NCBI GenBank assembly: GCA_015698045.1
Contig: BLAL01000050.1
Span: 1-64,000 of the forward strand
DNA: 64,000 bases
Direction of reading: 5' to 3'
From: Rhizophagus clarus
Lineage: Eukaryota > Glomeromycota > Glomeromycetes > Glomerales > Glomeraceae
The translations under genes and the position numbers were made by a program. The notes under the pieces are model-generated. The model was not told where the DNA came from and made no database searches. It saw nothing but the letters and a program-made list of their open reading frames with translations. Every line of letters starts with the position of its first letter. The stretch's first letter is position 1. This document shows, one piece after another, positions 55,236 through 64,000 of the stretch.

Positions 55236-58200
55236 CTAATCATCATAAAACAAGTCGTCATGCAACGTCATTAATGTATCATCACTTCTGAGAATTACAT
55301 CTGTTTCCTCCTCCTCTTCAAAAGAGCCTGTTTTCAGGATTTCTGGAACTTCTTCCCTCAATATCTCCTGCGCGTCATGTATAGTAAAACCACCTTTTTT
55401 TTCGAATAAATCCTAATAAAGTATTAATTTGAATTTTATCTAACTGAATAGATTTCAAATTATATAAATTGGTTTAAATAACAGCCACATACCTTAAATT
55501 TCTGATATCGTCATTTTAGAGGTTTTTTCCCGCACTTTACGTCAGGGTAGCTAGGATTCAATACTATATCACATATCACTGACATATAAATATAGATATT
55601 CTGAAATGACTCGTCGGTATCAGATATTGCGGGAAATGTGAGTTTTATTATATTTTCGATTACATTATCGTTATCATCATATAACTTATTATAACACTCT
55701 TTAACTTGTGGTAAAATTTTCCAGCTCATTATATCTTGCGAGCTTTTTCATTTATTACCACTTATTGATTATAAACCGAATTCCTTAAAAATAGCATTTT
55801 TCACTACTACAACGTGTACTCCTCTCATATCTTTCATTTTTCGTATGAGCTATAAAAGAAAATAAAAAATCTATAATGATAATCAAAAAATTTAAATTAA
55901 ACACAACAGTTATGATTACGATTATTAATGATAATCACCATAGAATGATGGCGTCCTGAAAATGCGTTCGTCCACTCTCTATAGCCTACTTCACGAAAAT
56001 AATCAGGATGATGTTGATTTAGCCAATTTTCAAGCTCCAACTTAAAATTTTCAAAGGTAGGCCACATATTGTCCAGAAAGGATTTATTGCATACAGAGTT
56101 ATAACCTTTCTATATTAGTGTGTGATAATAAATAATTGCAATTATGTTGTGATTTGGTGACAGATGGTATAAAAGAGAATAGCACCAGGTTTTCGTTAGA
56201 AACTTACATTGAAGACCTTTTCGCTTAGGTCAATTTTTTTCTTTTTCTCATTTTGCAACTTAATCTGGTTCTGGATCCATCTGACTTTCTCAGGCGTCTC
56301 TTTATGTGATTTATATAGAACTCGTATTTGCCTACCTTGTTTTATAAGCATGTCCTCGCAACTTTTTCTGCTTTTAGGAGGTTGGACATTGATCTCCGGT
56401 GTTTCTTCTGCAGTTGTAGTTAACAAGCTTCTTCCATATTCAATAGCTGGTGTGGTCGGCCTACTGCGCCATACATTTTCTCTATTTGTTTCCAGTACAA
56501 GTGTTCTAGAATGTTCATCGCCAACTGATGTTAATGTATTAATCCAGTAAATTGTATTAGGTGTAATAGATGTAAACTGAAATGAAATGTTAACAATTTT
56601 CAAGTCTGAAAATTATCACTTACTTTGCTTTGATTGTTTGCCATATGTTTTGAGTTGTTTAGAAATATATTCCTTTATCCTTCGAGTGTTATCTAAAAAA
56701 TAAATGATTGATTATGAAAGGTTTATTAACATAATATCTAATAAATCATAATAAATATATATGGATCATTACTAGGTCTCCGATCGGTTTTGGTAATTAC
56801 TGAACCATACTGATCAGTTTTGGTATCAGAGCAGTTTCAGTTTTTACGGTTTATTGATCTAAAACTTTTGGTAAATTTACCGATCAGTTTTAGTAACTGC
56901 GATTTCGGTACCAGTTTTGTGATTTACTGAACTGAAATACTGAATCGATTTAACTAAATAATATAATAAAAAAATGATGTGAAACATTTTCTATTAGTTA
57001 TTTTGATAAAACAAATCATTTCGCAGCAGTGTTTTGTCACTTTAATTAAGAAACGTTGCGAAACATTTTTATTTGTTAATCTAATAAAAAATAACTATTC
57101 GCAACTTTTTTCTTGACATTTTAACAAACAATATTGCAAAACGTTAATTGGATAAAAAAAAATCGTTCGCAACAGTTTTTTGTCAACATAATTACAAAAC
57201 TGTGCAAAAGTTTTGTTAATTAATTTTAATAAAAAAAACGTTTTACAACATTTTTTTTTGTCACTTTAATAAAAATGTTGTGAAATGTTTTTGAGTTAAT
57301 TTTAATAAAAAAAACGTTTTACAACATTTTTTTGTCACTTTAATAAAAACGTTGCGCAACATTTTTATTAGCTAATTTTAATAAAAAAAACGTTTCGCAA
57401 CATTTTTTTGTTGCTTTAATTAAAAAACGTTATGAAACGTTTTTTATCAATTAATTTAATAAAAAAAATACGTTGCAAAACATTTGAGTTAATTTTAATA
57501 TTTGCAACGTTTTTTTTTGTTACTTTAGTTAAAAAATGTTGCGAAACATTTTTTAATAGCTAGTTTGATAAAAAAATGTTTCACTACATTTTTTTTGTTG
57601 CTTTAATTAAAAAATGTTGTGAAATGTTTTTTATCAGTTAATTTAATAAAAAAACCGTTTCGCTACATTTTTTTTTGTCTCTATAATAAAACCATTGCGA
57701 AATGTTTTTATGAGTTAATTTTAATAAAAAAAACATTTCACAACATTTTTTTTTATTGCTTTAATTAAAAAATGTTGCGAAACGTTTTTTAACAGTTAGT
57801 TTAATAAAAAAATGTTTCGAAATGTTTTTTAACAGTTAGTTTAATAAAAAAACGTTTTACTACATTTTTTTTGTTACTTAGTTAAAAAATGTTGCGAAAT
57901 GTTTTTTATCAGTTAATTTAATAAAAAAACATTTTACAACGTTTTTTTGTCTTTATAATAAAAACGTTGTGAAATGTTTTTATGAGCTAATTATAATAAA
58001 AAAAATGTTTTGAAACATTTTTTAATAGTTAGTTTAATAAAAAAAATGTTTCGCTACATTTTTTTTTGTTGCTTTAGTTAAAAAACGTTGCAAATCATTT
58101 TTTTGTCACTTTAATAAAAATATTGCGAAACGTTTTTATGAGTTAATTTAATAAAAAAAAATGTTTTGCAACATTTTTTTGTCATTTTAATTAAAAATGT

Positions 58201-58806
58201 TGCAAAACATTTTTTATTAGTTAATTTAATAAAAAAAAATGATTCGCAACTTTATTTTTGACACTCTAAATAAAAAATGTTGCAAAACGTTTTTATAGAT
58301 GATTTGATTTGGTAAAAAAATACCAAAATAGTTTTGCGATGTTTTTTTTACTAAAAATGGTTTTTAATATCAGTAAATCAGTTCAGTTTTCAGTAATTAT
58401 CGATCAGTTTCGATAATCATCAATACCGATACTGGTTAGTTTCAGTAATCATCAATACTGATACTGATCAATTTGGTTCAGTATCAGTTTTTGCAAAAAC
58501 TAAACTGAACTGAACCAATCAGAGCCCTAATTATTACCTTTTGCTAGTGGTGTAGTTTGCGAAGATTCTGCTACTACTTCTATTTCTTCTTGATCACTAT
58601 CTGATCACTAGTATCTGATTTTTTGGCTGTCTCTTTAGCTTGTGAACTAATAGTATCTGATTCTTTAGCAGGCTCTTTAGCTTGCGAAGTATCTTTCCGC
58701 TTTACGATTTTTCTTGGACCTTCTTGTTCATTATTATATTCGTTATTTGATTTTTGAGACTGTTTATCTTTGTTAGCTCTAGTGGAATATTTTCGTTTTT
58801 TGGCAT
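55236..58806 (-). pseudogene. Accessory protein of element 3, divergent from transposase
   Basis: Six exons: 58538-58806, 56625-56692, 56208-56576, 55939-56109, 55493-55849 and 55236-55412. The start codon is followed by CCAAAAAACG. One extra A would give the frame AKKRKYSTRANKDKQ, an NLS-like PKKRK start. Later parts are EYISKQLKTYGKQSKQ, a basic helix (ETPEKVRWIQNQIKLQNEKK), WPTFENFKLELENWLNQHHP, then MKDMRGVHVVVVKNAIFKEF, then SWKILPQVKECYNKLYDD, and an acidic tail (EEEEETDVILRSDD, ending HDDLFYDD). The order RG, VK, F, then WK..P.VK.CYN.L matches the element 2 accessory gene. At least three in-frame stops in exon 5 and frame slips in exon 1 show decay. Family unnamed. Confidence 0.6.
56774..58528. 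mobile_element. 1.75-kb insertion with satellite core in accessory-gene intron
   Basis: The ends are related inverted sequences: aggtctccgatcggtttt on the left, and the reverse complement of agggctctgattggttcag on the right. Subterminal words are actgatcagtttt and agtatcagt. The core (about 57000-58340) is an array of 70-100-bp units alternating aaacgtttcgcaacattttt with aaaacgttgcgaaacatttt and taattttaataaaaaaa. The units are near-palindromic. No coding capacity. Target duplication unclear. Confidence 0.65.
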
Positions 58807-59119
58807 TTTTTTAAAAAGGTTTAAAACAAATTAGTAAAAAAAGAAAGATATAAATGGTTAAACTAAAAAAGAGCAAAGAAAAATTTAGTATAAAGTGGAA
58901 AAAGAAGCGAACAAAAAAGGATTAAAGAAGATTTGAATATAAAATCAGAGATAAAAAAAGTTTAAAAAAAAGATTGGAAAAGTATTCTATATATAAACTT
59001 TTCTAAAGTTTGATAAACTATTTAGATCAGTAAAACTCGATGCGATGCATAAATAATTATAATGTATACTAATTAAATTATTATAGTGACGCATTATTAA
59101 TTGTAATGCATAATTAAAA

Positions 59120-59400
59120 TATTCAGTATAACAATGCATATTAGTTAATTGTACTCAAAATTAAATGGATTAAACAAGGGATAACGATGCATATTAGTTA
59201 ATTGTACTCAAAATTAAATGGATTAAACAAGGGATAACGACGTATATTAGTTAATTGTACTCTAAAATTAAATAAATTCGAGGGATAACAATGTATATTA
59301 GTTAATTGTAAATAAATTCGAGGGATAACGATGCATATTAATTATTTGTAAATAAATTCGAGGGATACAGTAACAATGCACATTAGTTAACTGAAGATAT
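59120..59400. repeat. 57-bp tandem repeats in divergent spacer of element 3
   Basis: Units of the form gcatattagttaattgtact then aaattaaatggatt then aacaagggataacgat, about five copies, becoming shorter and more diverged to the right. They lie between the accessory gene start (58806) and the transposase start (59763). The rest of the spacer (58807-59119 and 59401-59762) is AT-rich. Confidence 0.75.
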
Positions 59401-59762
59401 CCAATCATAGTAGTAAATGGTATCGATCTCTTTCAATTACTCAAAATTAAATAAATTATTTCAAAATTTAACAATACAAAATAATACAATTAATCGAGAT
59501 ATAACGATGCATATTTAATTGTTGTACTCAAAAATTAAATAGATCAACAATATAATTAAGAAAAGTCTAAAAATATCTGTATTGTTTACTAATAAAACTG
59601 ATCATTGTCTACTACTAGTAAAGCTGAAATAATAAAATATATATATTACATCATTTTTTGGTTTTGTTCGGACAATAAATTCCGTTTTTACTAGTTTTGT
59701 TCAGGCAACAAATTCACTTTCATAAAATTTGGTTCCGTTCACTATCGCTAAAATCACTCAAA

Positions 59763-62635
59763 ATGACCTATAAATGTTTATATTGTTCATGTATTTTTTC
59801 GTCAACTTATGCATTAAAACGACATATTTCAGACAAGCATCAATATATTGACGAAAATGAAGAAGTAACCTTTAATCAAACATGCCACACAAAGAACCTG
59901 ATCTCTAGGATGATGATGATAAAGAAGTATCAAAAGTGCCATATCATGAAGAATCCGGTCTCTGGGATGATGATCTTTCAATGAAAGATGACGAATCTGA
60001 ATCAAAAATAATATTAGAACAACCCGTAGAATCTCATGAAAATTTATAAATTTCAGAAGAGTCAGATGAGAAAAGTGGGGAATTTGATGACAATAATGAG
60101 TCAGATGAGGAAAGTGGTGAATTTGATGATGACGATAATGAAGATAATGAAGTTGACTTAACATACTCATTATCTATCGATGCTGAAGATTTTTGTGAGA
60201 CCACACTAGATGATGCAATAAGAGACAAAACACATCCACCTAACACTAAATGGCTAAATAACATTTATCGTGAATTCATGAAAATTGTTATGGAATATCA
60301 ATTATCTAATTCTTGCGGTGATAGGATAATTAAGTTAATCAATAAAAGTAAACAAGAGGCTGAAAAAACCCATTACCAATAAATACTAAGGAAGGTCATA
60401 GATTTTTTGATGTTAACGAATTTCCTTATATGAAATTCAAAAAAGTCCTTATCACAAAATTCCAGGATAAAGATTATTCTTTTTATTATCAACTGATAAT
60501 TCATGGAATTAAAGTTCTGCTTCTTCAATCCAAAATGAATGAAGAATTTATTTTTAAGTATAAAAATCACAATACATTGATTAAGACTTATGGTGAACAA
60601 TTCGAAAGTAATTGGTGGTATATCACAGAAAATAAAATTCCTGTCAATAACAAATTATTATCGATAATAATCTACACTGATTCCACAACTTGTGATCATC
60701 TGGGCAAAACTTCTGAACATTCTATATATATTTTACTTGGAAATATACCAAATTGGCAGCGAAATAAATCTAATGCTAAAGTACTTGTTGGTTATTTGCC
60801 AAAATTGAAAGCAAAAGATAATATTACAAGGAATTCTGAGTCTTTCTGAAGATTACAGAGACTCGTTTTTCAGAGATGTTTCCAAATATTACTATCGCCG
60901 ATAATGAATCAAAATGACATGTATTTAGTTGTTCAAAATAAAATACATTCATTTACACCTAAATTATCGGTTATCTTTACTAATATGGCAGAAGCAGGAG
61001 TATTTACCGCAACATATCTTCCATCAACTTCTAAATGACCATGTTATTATTGCTTGATAAATAACAAAGATCTTAATAATATGGCATTATCTCATATTGA
61101 TTTACGAACTTCAGAAAAGATGAAACTAGCTATTAGTGAGAATCAAACAAGTGAATTTTCGATTCATAAGGAGTTTAATTATTTTTGGGATTTTGACGAT
61201 TTTAATATTTATGAGATGACTGCTCCAGATCGTATGCATTTACTCGATCTTGGAATAACAAAGTATCTCATAGAATTTACTCATGAATTGTTATACCAAA
61301 AGGTCAGCAATAGAGCAGTAAAAGATATGGACCACAGATTATGCGCAATTCCACGATATCCAGGCTTAATAATATTAAAAAACAGATTGGAAAATATATC
61401 TAAATTTACTGCTAATGATTATCATAATATAATGAAAGTGATTATTTTCATTATAGATAATTTATATGATGATTATAAAGAAGGTGGAATACCATATAAG
61501 AGACTGTGCAACATTTTTCATAAATATTTGGTAATGTATATGAAGTTGCGTCAGGAGTCATTTACGGATACCGAGTTAACAGAATTAGAGGTAAATATTG
61601 ATTATTAATTCTAAACCAAATCTTTAATTAGTATTTAATTTTTTTAAAAATTTATTACTACTATTACTAGACGTTAATAACTGAATTCTGTCAAGAATTT
61701 GTAACGATATTTGCCAAATATTCTCCAAGTCACTGTAAAATACCTAAACTTCACGTGCTTTGTTATCATGTAATTCTGTCAATTTGGCTTTATGGTTCAA
61801 TAAATGGGATGTCAATAGAAATATATGAAACTTTGCATAAGAAGAGCGTTAAAACTCCATATTGAATGACAAATAAAAGAAATTATGTTCCACAAATATT
61901 AACTACGGTAATGTTATATGATCTGTTTCATCATAATCTATTTTAATCGATTAATTTAAATTTGATACGATAGGTGCGATGTCAATATTTAGTCTTGAAA
62001 CAAAAAAAACCTACGATAAGGAGATCTAGTGGATTTCGAAATCTTTTATGGGAGTTCAAATTTACTGAAATTGAAACAACAGTTTCTAAAATAAAACAAG
62101 ACACCGATATCCATCATCTGTATAAAAAAGGGTTTGATAACCTTCATGCAAGTTTTGAAGAGTTTTTAACAGAAAATGAATTAGAATATGATTATGAATC
62201 TGGGCATTTTAAAATATATTCTAGTGTAGCTGTTGAATCAACTGATATTATCTGAACAGTAGGAACCTTTTATGGTAATGAATGGTTCAGTGATGTAGTA
62301 GTCTCTTCTGAAGAAACTGTGTGGTATGGAAAGGTATGATATGCTTAAAATTTTTTATTAAGATTTTTGTCATGATGACATGTTATTAACTGAATTAAAT
62401 TTAGGCACTTTTATTATTGGAATTTTCTGCAAAAGGTTTAAAAGAGCCAGTAAATCTTGCTTTGTTATGATGGTATGAAGAAGTACAAGAAGAAGAGATC
62501 ATATACGACTGTCCAAGATTATGGCTAACTGATCAATATACATGTGTTTACTTAGATTCAGTTGATATGTCAGTTCACATTATACCAAGAAATAACTGTG
62601 AAAATGAATATTTTGTTAATACGTATATTTTTTAA
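59763..62635 (+). pseudogene. Plavaka/KDZ-like transposase, copy 3, C2H2 N-terminus
   Basis: Begins MTYKCLYCSCIFSSTYALKR, then HISDKH: a C2H2 finger with Cys at 5 and 8 and His at 21 and 26. A frame change follows within the acidic linker (about 59880), and then the transposase body. Shared blocks with copy 2 are KKVLITKFQDKDYSFYYQ, LGNIPNWQRNKSNAK, PCYYCLINNKDL (CxxC), APDRMHLLDLGITKYLIEF, IIFIIDNLYDD, and the terminus ENEYFVNTYIF. Introns begin near 61589 and 61909 and again near 62333. In-frame TGA codons occur at SK*PCYYC, PY*MTNK, II*TVGTF and LL*WYEE, mostly where Arg or Trp is expected. It is inactive. Confidence 0.75.
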
Positions 62636-62745
62636 GGTGTAAAATGAAATTAGATTAATATTCTTAGTATTCATTTGTATATGAGTGCGTTTTATGATTT
62701 ATTAATGAAATAATAAATAATGGATTTAACTTCCCTATGAAAAAA

Positions 62746-62878
62746 TTGGATAAGGAATTTATACGTTTTTTTATACAGAAAAAGTCATATGAATATTGTA
62801 TGATTATCGTATAATAACGTAGAATTTTCTGTAAAAAAAATATACGTAAAAAAATACGTGATATGGAAATCTGTCCAA
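62746..62878. mobile_element. 133-bp palindromic MITE
   Basis: The left end is ttggataaggaatttatacg then tttttttatacagaaaa. The right end is the imperfect reverse complement, ending aaatctgtccaa. The whole unit can fold into one long hairpin. It lies about 110 bp past the element 3 transposase stop. Confidence 0.65.
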
Positions 62879-63189
62879 TCCTGTATCATAAAATTACGGT
62901 TTATATACTGAAAAATACTGAAAAATACTGAAATTACACATTTTTTTAACCTAATTTATAATATAAAATTTTATTTAATTTAATTTTTAAATAATAATAT
63001 TTTCATTGAATATGTTTTATAATATTATCAAATCAATATTTAAACAATAAATAAATAAATAATATTTTATTTAATACAAATATTTCATTTCTTACTACAT
63101 TTCTTTAACTCTATTAAAAACCAAACTCTCCCTATACTGAACTATACCTATAGTAATTCTATGCTAATCTCTAAGATTTGGCATTCCTA

Positions 63190-63440
63190 CAAAAAAAAAA
63201 TGAAAAAAAACAACTCACAAAAAGAAATCAACTCACGAGAAAGAAATCAACCTGCAAAGAAAGAAATCAACTCACAAAGTAAGAAATCAACCCACAAAGA
63301 AAGTAACCAACCCACGAAAAAAGAAATCAACCTGTGAAAAGGAAATAACTTACAAAAAGAATTGACTTACAGCAGAGAAAAAGAAGTCTCAAAACTGATC
63401 TATTACAACTAAATTACCTGCAAAAGTAAAAAAATCTGGA
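63190..63440. repeat. Minisatellite of aaagaaatcaactcac units
   Basis: Around ten degenerate copies of a 20-24-bp unit such as aaagaaatcaacccacaaag. The stretch 62880-63189 is AT-rich without a gene. Confidence 0.7.
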
Positions 63441-64000
63441 ATTAACCTACAAAAAAAGAAAAGTCTTTGAAGCGCCTTACAAAAAAAAAAAGAATGAACT
63501 AACTTACAAAAAGAAAATAAACCTGAACCTGACTTTTAAAAAGAAAAAAACTCTCACCCTATAAGAAAATTAAACAAACAAAAATATTAACTTTAGTTAT
63601 AAAAAAATTATCTTTAATGAAAAAAAAATATTTTATAAAAGAAAGGGGAGCAAGGTGGGCGGAAAATGAATGATAAAAATAAAAAAAAATAAAGAGAAAT
63701 AAAAATAGGGAATAAAAAATAGAAAGAACCAAAAATGAAAATTTTTTTAAAAAAAAAAAAGTGGAAAAAAAAATAAATTTTTTAAAAAGAAGGGGTTGGG
63801 ATAAAGAGTAGAATAGAAAGAAAAAACTTTTATTTTTTATCAAAAGAAAAGAGTAGCGGGTAAGAAGAAAATCAAGAGAAAAAAAATTTTTTTTTAGAAG
63901 AAAGTTAGAGGGAGAAGAAAAAAAAAATATAGGAAATAAAAAAAGAAGGGTATAAATAAAAAATGGGGAGGGAAACAAAAAATGTATCATAACAAAACAA
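63441..64000. other. A/G-rich low-complexity DNA
   Basis: Almost pure A with interspersed G on the plus strand. The long minus-strand open frame here (63559-63990) is a Phe/Leu/Ser-rich translation of this low complexity and has no support as a gene. Confidence 0.6.

Larger units (their letters stand above)
55236..62635 (+). mobile_element. Two-gene Plavaka/KDZ-like element (element 3), coding span
   Basis: Contains a minus-strand accessory gene (55236-58806) and a plus-strand transposase gene (59763-62635) that diverge from a spacer filled with short repeats. This is the same architecture as element 2. I could not find its terminal inverted repeats, so the bounds given are those of the coding part. 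A 1.75-kb foreign insertion sits in the first intron of the accessory gene. Both genes are decayed. Confidence 0.65.

Noticed and set aside
63559-63990. 143-residue hydrophobic minus-strand frame at the right end
   Set aside because: Low-complexity A/G-rich DNA read in the T/C direction; composition explains it.

Overview
The window looks like a repeat-rich, strongly AT-rich fungal nuclear contig. Genes have many short GT-AG introns, often with CTAAT/CTAAC branch-like motifs. Most of the DNA is transposon-derived: Plavaka/KDZ-like DNA transposases, a LINE with APE endonuclease, RT and RNase H, PIF/Harbinger and MITEs. This fits an early-diverging fungus, most likely an arbuscular mycorrhizal Glomeromycotina (Rhizophagus-like). 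That assignment is inference from style and families, not from a marker gene.

Layout. 0.9-4.1 kb: a multi-exon Plavaka-like transposase with an acidic repeat at its N-terminus. 4.1-6.6 kb: non-coding direct, inverted and tandem repeats. 6.65-12.9 kb: a DNA transposon with about 230-bp inverted repeats and two divergent genes, an accessory nuclear-type protein (minus strand) and a C2H2-zinc-finger transposase (plus strand). 13.26-38.45 kb: a decayed SANT/Myb-like gene whose first intron is split by three complete 8.2-kb LINE copies (A, B, C), head to tail on the minus strand, with the same 15-bp target sequence at all four junctions. 38.4-43.6 kb: non-coding DNA holding a 50-bp satellite, two arrays of repeated exon-intron-like units, a 1.54-kb element with an 8-bp target duplication, and several MITEs, one nested in another.

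44.3-51.8 kb is a host gene island, all on the minus strand: a NELF-A homologue (8 exons, 616 aa), an unrecognised basic protein (4 exons, 199 aa) and an Hrp1-type hnRNP with two RRMs (6 exons, 437 aa). 52.4-54.8 kb: a truncated PIF/Harbinger with a Myb-like gene and a DDE transposase gene facing each other. 55.2-62.6 kb: a second two-gene Plavaka-like element with the same divergent layout as the one at 6.65-12.9 kb, its accessory gene split by a 1.75-kb repeat-filled insertion. The right end is low-complexity DNA.

The two most interesting things are the tandem, apparently site-specific LINE array, and the recurrence of a conserved divergent accessory gene beside the Plavaka-like transposase in two quite different copies. 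The second suggests a two-component transposition system, comparable in logic to TnpA/TnpD of CACTA elements. Exon boundaries were worked out by hand from splice sites and reading frame.
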